Notes: generated by a model not told the origin, from the letters alone. Shown: positions 7,585 through 16,010, counted from the first letter of the stretch. The stretch: DNA of 64,000 nucleotides from Vibrio ponticus (GCF_009938225.1 NZ_AP019657.1:992001-1056000); one strand, 5' to 3'. Numbers and translations are program-made.

Positions 7585-8454
7585 ATGGGAGAGAAGAGAA
7601 TAAAAACGAATATTGGCGCGATTATCGCGACAATTGGTAGTGTCTACGAAAGCCTATCTCCTGCGCAGAAAAAAATTGCTGATTTCGTATTGGAATCTCC
7701 CAGTGAAGCTGTTGAGCTCTCGGTATCTGAACTCTCTAAAGTTACTGATTCAAGCGATGCTTCTATTATCCGATTTTGTCGCTATATCGGCTTTAAAGGT
7801 TTGAAGGATTTCAAGGCTAGCTTAGGTATAGAAGTCGCGAAGCTAAATTACGACAATTCAATTCTGGATACCAATATAGAACCTGAGGATGAGTCTAGTG
7901 TTGTTGCGATGAAACTAAAATCGCGCTTGGATAATGTGATTTCTGAAACCATCAACCTGCTGAACTTTAGTGAGTTAGACAAGGTTGTTGAGGCGATAAG
8001 TAACGCAAACACCTTTGCAGCAATTGGAATTGGTTCATCGGGTATTACGGCTGCTCAAGTCAAGCACAAGTTTATGCGTATCGGCATGAATGTAGATGCT
8101 TTCTTTGATGGTCATAATATGTCTATGAAAGCGGCTTTGATGGGACCGGGAGATGTACTGCTAGGCATTTCCCACTCAGGGGTAACCAGTGAACTGATTA
8201 AGTCATTTAAAATTGCAAAAGGAAATGGAGTAACTACGGTTGCAATAACGCACAACCCGAGATCTCCGTTAGCAAAACACGCAGATTTTGTCCTGATAAA
8301 TGGCAATCGACAGAGTCAACTGCAAGGAGACTCTATCGGAACAAAAATCGCACAATTGTTCGTAGTTGATCTAATTTACAGCGTATTAGTTAAAACTGAT
8401 ATGACTGGGAAAATGGATATGAAATCGAAAACTATTAAAGTAGTTGTGAAGTAA
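7585..8454 (+). CDS. RpiR-family transcriptional regulator of the sialic-acid cluster
   Basis: The 289-residue protein has the two-part layout of RpiR regulators: an N-terminal helix-turn-helix (LSPAQKKIADFVL to SIIRFCRYIGFKGLKDFK, residues about 20-80) and a C-terminal SIS sugar-phosphate isomerase fold (GIGSSGITAAQVKHKFMRIG; GISHSGVTSELI). The SIS domain usually binds a phosphosugar; in Vibrio vulnificus the RpiR-type NanR senses ManNAc-6-phosphate. Its position between the esterase gene and nanE, and three matching dyads around it, support the NanR role here. ATG at 7585 chosen since the N-terminus is the usual length. A GGGAAGC hairpin follows the stop. Symbol withheld as orthology to V. 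vulnificus nanR was not tested. Confidence 0.82.
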   Translation: MGEKRIKTNIGAIIATIGSVYESLSPAQKKIADFVLESPSEAVELSVSELSKVTDSSDASIIRFCRYIGFKGLKDFKASLGIEVAKLNYDNSILDTNIEPEDESSVVAMKLKSRLDNVISETINLLNFSELDKVVEAISNANTFAAIGIGSSGITAAQVKHKFMRIGMNVDAFFDGHNMSMKAALMGPGDVLLGISHSGVTSELIKSFKIAKGNGVTTVAITHNPRSPLAKHADFVLINGNRQSQLQGDSIGTKIAQLFVVDLIYSVLVKTDMTGKMDMKSKTIKVVVK

Positions 8455-8477
8455 AATTTCGTACCTACCGTAAAACA

Positions 8478-8500
8478 GGGAAGCGCAATGCTTCCCTTTA
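8478..8500 (+). terminator. Terminator after the RpiR-type gene
   Basis: GGGAAGC (8478-8484) and GCTTCCC (8490-8496) form a 7-bp stem with a 5-base loop followed by TTTATC. The T tract is weak. Confidence 0.65.
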
Positions 8501-8591
8501 TCTTCATTACCAAAGCTTGTCTAAATCTCATTTATCTGCCTTTTTGATCATTACGCTTGTGATGTTGTTCAATTATTCATCAACTTCATGT

Positions 8592-8662
8592 TGAAGTAAA
8601 ACTCCATAAGATCTATTGTGAATGTAAGTTTACTTTTGAGTAAAAATTATGGAGTTTTACTT
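8592..8662. promoter_or_regulatory. Operator pair and long inverted repeat before nanE
   Basis: TGAAG-TAAAA-CTCCA at 8592-8606 matches the cluster dyad with one change, and a mirrored copy lies at 8650-8664. Together they make a perfect 16-bp inverted repeat (8594-8609 with 8647-8662) whose right arm contains the ribosome-binding site GGAG (8651-8654) of nanE. It can act as paired operators or, if transcription starts upstream, as an mRNA hairpin hiding the ribosome-binding site. An additional small dyad ACTTCA-TGT-TGAAGT lies at 8583-8597. Confidence 0.6.
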
Positions 8663-8663
8663 T

Positions 8664-9350
8664 ATGAAGGAAAACATCTTATCTCAACTTAGACGTGGTT
8701 TTGTATCTTCTTGTCAACCAGTGGATGGCAGCCCTATGGATACCCCTGAGATCATAGCGGCAATGGCAAAAGCTAGTGAAGATGGCGGCGCCGCTGGATT
8801 GCGTATAGAAGGCATTGCAAACCTTAAGGCGGTAGTAAAGGTAGTATCGATTCCTATTATCGGCATTGTGAAACGTGACCTTACTGACTTTCCAATAAGA
8901 ATTACTCCTTATCTTACCGATGTGGTCGATCTTGCTAAAGCGGGTGCCTCGATCATTGCTTTTGATGGAACAGATAGAGCGCGTCCGGATAACATCAAAA
9001 ATATCATTGATACAATTCATCATCATGGCTGCATAGCAATGGCTGATTGTTCTACCGTTGAAGAAGCCCTCGCTTGTTCTGAGTTAGGTGCAGATATTAT
9101 TGGTACAACTTTGTCGGGATATTGTGGTGAATATACTCCTATCGAGCCTGACTTTGAGTTTGTAGAGACCATTAGCAAAATGGATATGTTCGTGATGGCA
9201 GAAGGGCGCTATAACTCACCAATACTTGCCGAAAAAGCGATTTTATCTGGTGCTGACTGTGTGACTATTGGCTCAGCAATTACCAGAATTGAACATATTT
9301 GTGATTGGTTTAATCGTAGTGTTAATAATGCGCGCCTATTGAAGGTGTAA
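8664..9350 (+). CDS. nanE: N-acetylmannosamine-6-phosphate 2-epimerase
   Basis: The TIM-barrel protein (228 residues from 8664) belongs to the NanE family, which turns ManNAc-6-P into GlcNAc-6-P, the exit of sialic acid to amino-sugar metabolism. Visible family segments include SCQPVDGSPMD near the N-terminus, GLRIEG, PIIGIVKRD, MADCSTVEEAL, IIGTTLSGY and FVMAEGRYNSP, ending with GADCVTIGSAITRIEHI. An upstream ATG at 8649 is in frame, but GGAG at 8651-8654 sits correctly for the ATG at 8664, so that start is chosen. It is the first gene of an operon with nanK 2 bases downstream. Confidence 0.92.
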   Translation: MKENILSQLRRGFVSSCQPVDGSPMDTPEIIAAMAKASEDGGAAGLRIEGIANLKAVVKVVSIPIIGIVKRDLTDFPIRITPYLTDVVDLAKAGASIIAFDGTDRARPDNIKNIIDTIHHHGCIAMADCSTVEEALACSELGADIIGTTLSGYCGEYTPIEPDFEFVETISKMDMFVMAEGRYNSPILAEKAILSGADCVTIGSAITRIEHICDWFNRSVNNARLLKV

Positions 9351-9352
9351 TC

Positions 9353-10240
9353 ATGACAGTTTGGTTATCGATAGATATTGGCGGAACTAAGATATCGGCA
9401 GCAAAGATATTTAATAATCAAATTGTTGAAAATAAGGAGTTACAAACTCCAAAAACAAATGGCTCGCATCAAATAATAAAAGATGTATTGGTTAATCTAA
9501 TATCAAAGTATAAAGGTGATGTTGAGTATTGTTCTATTGCAACTGCAGGAGTTGTTGTTGCAGGAAGAGTTAGAGCAATGAGCGCTAATAATCTTTGGGG
9601 ACATAAATTCTTTGATTTAAAGACATTGGTAGAGGGTATTTTAAATGTTCCCACTTATATTATCAATGATGCTCAAGCTGCAGCCTATTGTGAATATATT
9701 AAAAGTGATCGAAAAGGAGATATGGGATTTATTACAGTCTCAACTGGTGTCGGAGGTGGATTAGTCATTAATGGTCAATTGCTGACAGGCTGTAATGGAG
9801 TAGCTGGTCACATTGGGCACAGTCAAATTTCTTATGACGGTGTTGCGAAGCGTTGCAAGTGCGGTCGAGACAATTGCCTTGAAGTAATAGCTTCAGGTAC
9901 AGCGATAGCGATGGCTATGGAGAAAGAGACTAATCACATATGTACTGCTAAAGACGTTTTTGAGCGTTATCGTTTGGGAGACGAAGTAGCGAAAAGGATT
10001 ATTGAAATGTCAGCGAGTTCGGTCGCTGATGCTATCGCGGATCTCAAGGTTGTACTTGATTTGGAATATATTGTCATTGGCGGAAGTGTTGGATTGGCTG
10101 AAGGTTATGTTGAACTAATTCAACTCAGGCTAAGCCAACTACCAGAGATATATCAAATATCAGTAACAACAGCAGTATGTCGTCATTCATCAGGTCTGCT
10201 TGGAGCATACCTTTGGGCAAAAAACATTCAGATGAGGTAA
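9353..10240 (+). CDS. nanK: N-acetylmannosamine kinase (ROK family)
   Basis: The 295-residue protein opens with the ROK phosphate-binding motif DIGGTKISAAKI. It has the ROK zinc site (GHIGHSQIS, then CKCGRDNCLE with three cysteines) and a GTGVGGG-type nucleotide loop (STGVGGGLVINGQLL). In the pathway it phosphorylates ManNAc to ManNAc-6-P with ATP, feeding NanE. It starts two bases after nanE ends. Base composition is more AT-rich than the surrounding chromosome, as is the next gene, which fits acquisition of the cluster by transfer. Function is set by family and by position between nanE and transporter; other ROK sugar kinases look similar. Confidence 0.88.
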   Translation: MTVWLSIDIGGTKISAAKIFNNQIVENKELQTPKTNGSHQIIKDVLVNLISKYKGDVEYCSIATAGVVVAGRVRAMSANNLWGHKFFDLKTLVEGILNVPTYIINDAQAAAYCEYIKSDRKGDMGFITVSTGVGGGLVINGQLLTGCNGVAGHIGHSQISYDGVAKRCKCGRDNCLEVIASGTAIAMAMEKETNHICTAKDVFERYRLGDEVAKRIIEMSASSVADAIADLKVVLDLEYIVIGGSVGLAEGYVELIQLRLSQLPEIYQISVTTAVCRHSSGLLGAYLWAKNIQMR

Positions 10241-10242
10241 GT

Positions 10243-10719
10243 ATGATTCTTGGTGATTTAAATGACAAAAATCTAAAGTACACTATTCCAAGTAATATTT
10301 GGAGCGCATTGAAATTCGTAAGAGATAATGACCTTAGTATTTTGGATGATGGTCGTTATGAGATTGATGGTGATAAAATTTATATCAATGTCATGACAGT
10401 AAAAACGGTTTGTAAAAACTCAAAAAACTTCGAAATTCATCGTGATTATGCAGATGTTCAAATTTTAATTCATGGTCAAGAATGTATGGAATTTGCATCA
10501 ATTACAGAACGTTGCGAGGTTATGTCTGATTACGATGGTAACAACGATTTTCAATCTGTTGTTCCTTTATCAAATATATCTACTCTAAATTTAAAACCAA
10601 ATATGTTTGCTGTTTTTTATCCTAATGAGCCTCATAAGCCGACTTGTAATATAGATGAGGAGAGAACGGTGAAAAAAGCGGTAATCAAAGTACACACTAG
10701 TTATTTACGGAAAAATTAA
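10243..10719 (+). CDS. nanQ: YhcH/YjgK/YiaL-family protein, probable sialic acid anomerase (NanQ)
   Basis: From the ATG at 10243 (ribosome-binding site GAGGT seven bases upstream) the product has 158 residues, the usual length of this cupin family. Visible family positions include FEIHRDYADVQILIHG with the conserved His and Asp, and FYPNEPHKPT with another His. E. coli YhcH, renamed NanQ, speeds anomer interconversion of sialic acid in the cytoplasm. An alternative start at 10177 overlaps nanK by 64 bases and has no good ribosome-binding site. Very AT-rich for the window. Confidence 0.78.
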   Translation: MILGDLNDKNLKYTIPSNIWSALKFVRDNDLSILDDGRYEIDGDKIYINVMTVKTVCKNSKNFEIHRDYADVQILIHGQECMEFASITERCEVMSDYDGNNDFQSVVPLSNISTLNLKPNMFAVFYPNEPHKPTCNIDEERTVKKAVIKVHTSYLRKN

Positions 10720-10735
10720 CTTAAGGGGCTTTATT

Positions 10736-12052
10736 ATGTTTGCGTGGTATAAAGAGGTTACATCACCACAGAAGAAGGCAATATTCTCAGCTTGGCTTGG
10801 GTATGTCTTTGATGGTTTTGATTTCATGCTTATTTTCTACATTATGTATCTGATCAAACCGGAATTAGGTTTAACGGATATGGAAGGTGCGTTTTTATCA
10901 ACTGCAGCCTTTATTGGTCGCCCTCTGGGTGGTGCAATATTTGGCTTATTGGCAGATCGATATGGACGTAAGCCTCTTATGATGTGGGCAATTGTCGCTT
11001 ATTCAGTTGGTACAGGTTTAAGTGGCATTGCGGTGAGTGGTTTAACGTTAGCATTAGCCCGTTTCATAGTTGGTATGGGTATGGCTGGTGAATACGCTTG
11101 TGCTTCAACTTATGCTGTAGAAAGCTTTCCAAAACACCTTAAAGCAAAGGCAAGTGCGTTCCTAGTCAGTGGATTCGGGGTTGGTAATATCATCGCAGCG
11201 TACTTTATGCCTGCGTTTGCCGAAGCGTTTGGTTGGCGCATGGCGTTTTTTGTCGGTCTAACACCAATTCTGCTCGTACTTTACATTCGTTCTAAAGCTC
11301 CAGAATCTCAAGAGTGGGAAGCTGCTCGAATTAAGCGTGAAGCAACCGGGGAAGCTCCGGAATATCAAGGTTTCTTGTCGGTATTGTGGGGGGCATTAAA
11401 AGGATTATTTAACCCTATACAGCTACCACTAACACTAGTCGTTTTCATCGTACTCTTCTCAATTTTCGGTGCGAACTGGCCAATCTTCGGTTTATTACCA
11501 ACGTATATGGCGGGTGTAGGCTTTGAAACTGCAGTGATTTCACAGCTTATGACGGCTGCAGCATTTGGTACGGTCGCGGGTAACATTACTTGGGGACTAC
11601 TTGCTGACCGATTTGGGTTGAAAAAGACGTTTGTTTTCGGCTTATTATCATCGTTTTTCTTCATAATTCCTCTGTTTATGATCCCAGAAGGTAATAACTT
11701 CTTACTTGGTTTGTGCTTGTTTGGTTTGATGTTCACAAACGTCGGTGTAGGCGGCTTGATGCCTAAATTTATCTACGATTACTTCCCGCTTGAAGTTCGT
11801 GGTTTAGGTACGGGCTTGATTTATAACTTAGCCGCTACATCTGGCACTTTTAACTCTATGGCAGCGACCTATATTGGTATGACTTATGGATTGGGAACCG
11901 CTTTGACCTTTGTGGTTTCATTCTGGACATTTACTCTCGTTAGCATCGTGGGTCTAGGTATTCCTGATTGGCTGCTAGTGCGCGCGAATAAGAAACGTGC
12001 GGCTCGTGCTAAACAGCAACCAGAAGTAACTTTGGAATCTGCAGAAGTATAG
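10736..12052 (+). CDS. MFS sialic acid (or 2,7-anhydro-sialic acid) transporter, NanT/NanX type
   Basis: The 438-residue major facilitator begins AWLGYVFDGFDFMLIFYIMYLI, matching the sialate:H+ symporter family, and carries the MFS loop motif GLLADRYGRKPLM and a second copy LLADRFGLKK. It has about 12 membrane segments and lacks the central extra pair seen in the 496-residue E. coli NanT, so by size it is nearer E. coli NanX (YjhB), the 2,7-anhydro-Neu5Ac transporter. The following NanY-type gene and the trans-sialidase-like enzyme agree with that. It is in the nan operon, 16 bases after nanQ. Substrate choice between Neu5Ac and its anhydro form is inference, so no symbol is given. Confidence 0.8.
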   Translation: MFAWYKEVTSPQKKAIFSAWLGYVFDGFDFMLIFYIMYLIKPELGLTDMEGAFLSTAAFIGRPLGGAIFGLLADRYGRKPLMMWAIVAYSVGTGLSGIAVSGLTLALARFIVGMGMAGEYACASTYAVESFPKHLKAKASAFLVSGFGVGNIIAAYFMPAFAEAFGWRMAFFVGLTPILLVLYIRSKAPESQEWEAARIKREATGEAPEYQGFLSVLWGALKGLFNPIQLPLTLVVFIVLFSIFGANWPIFGLLPTYMAGVGFETAVISQLMTAAAFGTVAGNITWGLLADRFGLKKTFVFGLLSSFFFIIPLFMIPEGNNFLLGLCLFGLMFTNVGVGGLMPKFIYDYFPLEVRGLGTGLIYNLAATSGTFNSMAATYIGMTYGLGTALTFVVSFWTFTLVSIVGLGIPDWLLVRANKKRAARAKQQPEVTLESAEV

Positions 12053-12073
12053 AAATAGTTGAATCACAACCAT

Positions 12074-12099
12074 CAGGCTGTACACGAAAGTACAGCCTG
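12074..12099 (+). other. Intercistronic hairpin in the nan operon
   Basis: CAGGCTGTAC (12074-12083) and GTACAGCCTG (12090-12099) form a perfect 10-bp stem with an ACGAAA loop between the transporter and oxidoreductase genes. No T tract follows, so it more likely protects the upstream mRNA or trims expression than ends transcription. Confidence 0.6.
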
Positions 12100-12128
12100 A
12101 ACTCCAATATTTCAATTTTAGAAGGATA

Positions 12129-13241
12129 ATGAAAATGACTCGATACGGTGTGGTTGGTACTGGTTATTTTGGAGCAGAGCTTGCTCGCTTTATGCAGCGC
12201 ATAGAAGGCGCAGAGATTGTTGCTATTTATGATCCTGAAAATGCGGGACCGATTGCAGAAGAATTGAATTGTATCGCGACAGCTTGTTTAGAAGACCTAG
12301 TTACTCGCGATGATATCGATTGTGTTATTGTCGCTTCGCCAAATAATGCACATAAAGAACCGGTACTTGCTGCTGCGAGAAATGGCAAACACGTTTTTTG
12401 TGAAAAGCCAATAGCCCTAAATTACCAAGATTGCAGTGAAATGGTACAAGCCTGTAAAGATGCAGGTGTGAAGTTTATGGCGGGTCATGTGATGAACTTT
12501 TTCAATGGGGTTCGTCATGCTAAGCAATTGATTAAAGATGGTGTGATTGGTGAGGTGCTCTCTTGTCATACCAAGCGAAATGGTTGGGAAGACGAACAGC
12601 CAACTATTTCGTGGAAGAAAATGCGCAATATCTCAGGCGGGCACTTGTATCACCATATACACGAATTAGATTGTGTTCAGTTTTTGATGGGGGGAGCGCC
12701 AGAAAAAGTCACGATGACGGCAGGCAATCTTGCTCATAAAGGACCAGGTTTTGGCGATGAAGATGACATGTTGTTTTTAAATCTTGAATTTGCAGATGGA
12801 CGTTTTGCAACGCTAGAGTGGGGGGGCGCATTCCACTGGCCTGAACATTATGTTTTGATCCAAGGCTCAAAAGGTGCCATTAAGATCGACATGCAGGAAA
12901 CGGCAGGAACACTTCGTCTTAACGGAAAGAATGAGCATTTCCTCGTACACCAGAGTCAAGAAGAAGATGATGACCGTCGAGCTGGTAACATGAGTAGTGA
13001 GATGGATGGTGCGATTGCTTACGGTAAACCAGGTAAAAAAACACCAATGTGGCTGTCGTCTGTAATGAAGCTTGAGATGCAGTATTTACATGATTTATTG
13101 AATGGGATGAAGCCCACTGAAGAGTTTGTTGCTTTGATAACAGGTGAAGCTGCTACATCGGTGATCGCAACAGCCGATGCTGCAACCAAATCCCGCTTTG
13201 AAGATCGAAAAGTGCGTCTCTCAGAGGTATTAGGTCACTAA
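12129..13241 (+). CDS. nanY: Gfo/Idh/MocA oxidoreductase, NanY-type 2,7-anhydro-Neu5Ac hydratase
   Basis: The protein starts with a Rossmann motif GVVGTGYFGAELARF and carries the family motif FCEKPIAL, with the catalytic-lysine position, then GGHLYHHIHELDCVQFLMG with the histidines. It has about 370 residues, as E. coli NanY (YjhC, 372) and the Ruminococcus gnavus NanOx have. Those enzymes use bound NAD to turn 2,7-anhydro-Neu5Ac into Neu5Ac. A second ATG three residues in (12135) is also possible; the upstream GAAGGATAATG suits the first. It is the last gene of the nan operon before a strong terminator. Assignment beyond the large Gfo/Idh/MocA family depends on the neighbours (transporter, trans-sialidase-like enzyme), so the symbol is moderately sure. 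Confidence 0.72.
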   Translation: MKMTRYGVVGTGYFGAELARFMQRIEGAEIVAIYDPENAGPIAEELNCIATACLEDLVTRDDIDCVIVASPNNAHKEPVLAAARNGKHVFCEKPIALNYQDCSEMVQACKDAGVKFMAGHVMNFFNGVRHAKQLIKDGVIGEVLSCHTKRNGWEDEQPTISWKKMRNISGGHLYHHIHELDCVQFLMGGAPEKVTMTAGNLAHKGPGFGDEDDMLFLNLEFADGRFATLEWGGAFHWPEHYVLIQGSKGAIKIDMQETAGTLRLNGKNEHFLVHQSQEEDDDRRAGNMSSEMDGAIAYGKPGKKTPMWLSSVMKLEMQYLHDLLNGMKPTEEFVALITGEAATSVIATADAATKSRFEDRKVRLSEVLGH

Positions 13242-13253
13242 TTAAAGTATTTG

Positions 13254-13279
13254 AGGTCAGCATTGCTGACCTTTTTTTT
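13254..13279 (+). terminator. Terminator of the nan operon
   Basis: AGGTCAGC (13254-13261) and GCTGACCT (13265-13272) with an ATT loop, followed by eight T. It separates the operon from the sialidase gene, which must have its own promoter in 13280-13360. Confidence 0.9.
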
Positions 13280-13360
13280 GAAATATAGATTGCTGTCGTT
13301 TTATGCGAACGACTTTCTTTTGTCTGCCCTAATAATCAAATATCGATACTTGAGGTTAAA

Positions 13361-15433
13361 ATGAAAGCAAACGCAATACTTCCTGTCGTACTCGTTCTGT
13401 CAGCTATGATCCCAACGACTCAAGCTGATGAAGTAAGTAGTTATCTAGATCATAAATTTAGTCAGTTACAACAGGCTGAAGACGCCCAAAATCAGCGTAA
13501 CCAGTCAGTGCCGCTTTATCAGGCGGCAAGCGTAATAATTAACAATCCCTCTGACGCAATTGCATTACCTAGTAATGTCGTAGAGCAAGTAAAAACATTA
13601 GACTCAATGACATTAGTCGCCAAAATTAATCCGCAGATTGACGGTTTCCACTCTATTTTTGGTGCAAGTGATAGTCGTTCAGGCTACCCGAATAATCACT
13701 TTCATGTATATGTGTCTGATTTGAAGTTGGGCTTTGAGATCCGTCGCCAGAGAGGAGGTGATATCCACAAAGCGAGCAAAGTGGATATTAACTTGCTTAA
13801 TGGTACGGACAATATTGTCGCTTTTTCCGCTTCTCCACAAACAGGTTACAAGTTGTTTCTTAACGGTGAGAAGATCCTTGATGTCCCAACGCCCTCAAAC
13901 TATGGACTGATTTCGGATATCCCTGGAATTAATAACGCACAAATTGGCCGAACTATTCGTTATAATGCCAATAGTTATGACTATGTCGGTGATATTGATT
14001 TAATTGAGCTTTACAACGTAGCACTAGACGATGAAACCCTACGAAGTAAGACGTTTCTTGATGTTTCAGATCGGGCTCCCGTGCAGAGTTTTAAATTGTA
14101 TGACAAAGAAGAATGGAATACCGCTGCATTCCGGATTCCAGCGATGATTCGTACTGCACAAAACACCATCATTACTGCTGCTGATATCCGTTACGGTGAC
14201 AGTAATGATTCTCCTAATAATATTGACGTAGGGATCCGTCGGAGTTCCGATAATGGGCTTACTTGGAGTGAGCCAGAGGTGATATTGGCATTCGATGATT
14301 ACCCTAGTGTGCCATCGAGCCAGATTACAGATAGTGCGTCATACATAGATTCAGTGATTGTAGAAGGGCATGAAAATCGTATTTTCTTGTTTGCCGATGC
14401 GTTTAAAGGCGGGATTGGTCAAGCTAATTCTACTTCTGGCACGGGGTATCGCGTCATAGATGGTCAGCAATATCTTTCATTAACGAGCACGAATCAACCG
14501 GCAATACAGTACTACCTTGGTCATGACGATCGTGTCTATACCTTAGATGGAAATGCGACAAGTTATACTGTAGGCGATGGTTTTACATTGTTTGAAGATG
14601 GTATTGAGGTGAGTAATATTTTCTACAAACGTTCACCATTGGTGGTTGATTCTACTTCATTTATTGTAATGATTTATTCGGATGATGAGGGAGCAACTTG
14701 GAGTCAGCCGGAAATTGTCAACGACCAGATTAAAACGTCTGATATGAAGTTCTTAGGTGTTTCACCAGGTGGAGCTATTACGATTAAAAACGGTGTTAAT
14801 CAAGGTCGCATTTTGGTCCCAATTTATTACACTTCAACTCTCAACACGACCGAGTATGCTGCAGCGATGTACAGTGATGATAATGGAGTAAGCTGGAGGC
14901 TTGGCGAGTCACCGAATGATGGGCGTATCGGTGGGGCTGAAAAATTGCATGAAGCTCAGTTTGTTGAAATGCCTAACGGTCAGATCAAAATGTTTGCTCG
15001 CAGTGTGGGTAAAGCGGCGGTTGCAACAAGTCTCGATGGAGGTATCACTTGGCTTGATGATGTAGAGTACGACACTACTTTAGTGATGAGTAACACAACA
15101 GGATGTCAGTTATCCGTCATCAATTACTCAGGTTTTATTGATGGGCAACCAGCTGTGATCTTTAGTAACCCCGCAGCAACGAAACGTGCAAATGGCACTA
15201 TTCGGGTTGGGTTGATAAATGAGAATGGTTTTTATGATAATGGCGAGCCTCGCTACACTTTCACTTGGAAGTATGCTCGAATCATCATGCCGGATGAATT
15301 TGCTTACTCTAATTTAACCGAATTAGAAAATGGAAACATTGCCATCCTTTATGAGGATAGTAATACTCGCTACAAACTATTCCATCTTATATACAGTGAG
15401 TTTACTTTAGATTCACTGAAGTTTTTACCATAA
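13361..15433 (+). CDS. Secreted sialidase of the intramolecular trans-sialidase type (CBM40-GH33)
   Basis: The 690-residue protein has a signal peptide (residues 1-22, ending QAD). A concanavalin-like CBM40 domain (about 60-230) precedes the GH33 propeller. The propeller shows the first arginine in FRIP (R258), Asp boxes SSDNGLTW (295), SDDEGATW (440), SDDNGVSW (505) and SLDGGITW (557), and an arginine in FARSVGK (R547). Between the first and second Asp boxes there is an inserted segment of about 90 residues (GYRVIDGQQYL onward). That insert and the end block GCQLSVINYSG are typical of pneumococcal NanB, NanC and leech NanL rather than ordinary hydrolytic sialidases. NanB and NanL release 2,7-anhydro-Neu5Ac. 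The adjacent NanX/NanY-like genes support this product. A Neu5Ac2en product (NanC type) cannot be ruled out. Confidence 0.83.
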   Translation: MKANAILPVVLVLSAMIPTTQADEVSSYLDHKFSQLQQAEDAQNQRNQSVPLYQAASVIINNPSDAIALPSNVVEQVKTLDSMTLVAKINPQIDGFHSIFGASDSRSGYPNNHFHVYVSDLKLGFEIRRQRGGDIHKASKVDINLLNGTDNIVAFSASPQTGYKLFLNGEKILDVPTPSNYGLISDIPGINNAQIGRTIRYNANSYDYVGDIDLIELYNVALDDETLRSKTFLDVSDRAPVQSFKLYDKEEWNTAAFRIPAMIRTAQNTIITAADIRYGDSNDSPNNIDVGIRRSSDNGLTWSEPEVILAFDDYPSVPSSQITDSASYIDSVIVEGHENRIFLFADAFKGGIGQANSTSGTGYRVIDGQQYLSLTSTNQPAIQYYLGHDDRVYTLDGNATSYTVGDGFTLFEDGIEVSNIFYKRSPLVVDSTSFIVMIYSDDEGATWSQPEIVNDQIKTSDMKFLGVSPGGAITIKNGVNQGRILVPIYYTSTLNTTEYAAAMYSDDNGVSWRLGESPNDGRIGGAEKLHEAQFVEMPNGQIKMFARSVGKAAVATSLDGGITWLDDVEYDTTLVMSNTTGCQLSVINYSGFIDGQPAVIFSNPAATKRANGTIRVGLINENGFYDNGEPRYTFTWKYARIIMPDEFAYSNLTELENGNIAILYEDSNTRYKLFHLIYSEFTLDSLKFLP

Positions 15434-15459
15434 AGTGTCAGCAAATTAAAAGCGAACAT

Positions 15460-15496
15460 CTGCCAAACACTACGAACCATAGTGTTTGGCAGTTAT
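15460..15496 (+). terminator. Terminator after the sialidase gene
   Basis: CTGCCAAACACTA (15460-15472) and TAGTGTTTGGCAG (15480-15492) make a perfect 13-bp stem with a 7-base loop. Only TTAT follows, so the T tract is weak. Confidence 0.65.
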
Positions 15497-15538
15497 GCGA
15501 TAACATCAAAAGAATCGGCGTTTTGCAACTCAATGCAA

Positions 15539-15800
15539 TTACACTTCGTAATTAGCTTTAATGCCGATATCGAAGTGCAGTGGCATGCGCCATTTTTGAT
15601 ACGACAAATAACCAATAATTAAACTAGCAACAATCATGACGAGTGCCGCATACAAGGCTAAGTTTAGCCAAAGCAGTAGCACCGTACTGGCAAGTAACAG
15701 CGGGACGAGTTTTAATCCAACCACTTTAAAACAAAATGACTCTTTGAGCGCAATGCCAGAGAACGTAACAAACAGAAAGCCAAGAGATAGCCATACACTG
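15539..15800 (-). pseudogene. C-terminal fragment of an integral membrane protein (DUF2301-like)
   Basis: The minus frame reads without a stop from about 15800 to 15539 and ends in a normal stop, but has no proper start: upstream in the frame is a TGA. The translated piece includes GFLFVTFSGIALKESFCF and two hydrophobic helices, ending YEV. It looks like the tail of a DUF2301-family membrane protein, from memory of that family. The N-terminal half is absent from the sequence to the right. I take it as a relic cut off at the edge of the sialic-acid island; the family name is uncertain. Confidence 0.5.
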
Positions 15801-16010
15801 CTTTTTCAATATACGACCATTCATTTCGCAATTCACTTAGTTGTTTATTTAGGCTGACGACGTGACGAGTGACCCAGTTAGATGTTCGACATAAGTCTTG
15901 TTAACGGTATGTTTACAATATGCTAATGTAAACCATGAACCTGCATAGAACATTTATCAAATAATAATTAAGCAGGAGAGAACCCTAACTTAAGCTTGCT
16001 AGGCGGCGCT
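15801..16010 (+). promoter_or_regulatory. Upstream region of the histidine kinase operon
   Basis: No gene seen. It contains an inverted repeat GTTTAC-N11-GTAAAC at 15911-15933 that could be an operator for the kinase operon, about 80-100 bp before its start. Confidence 0.3.

Noticed and set aside
12074..12099. Hairpin in the nan operon as a terminator
   Set aside because: There is no T tract after it, and the next gene begins 30 bases on without a visible promoter.
13361..15433. Sialidase as an ordinary hydrolase of the NanH/NanA type
   Set aside because: The insert between the first two Asp boxes and the neighbouring NanX/NanY-like genes point to the trans-sialidase class, although the product has not been measured.
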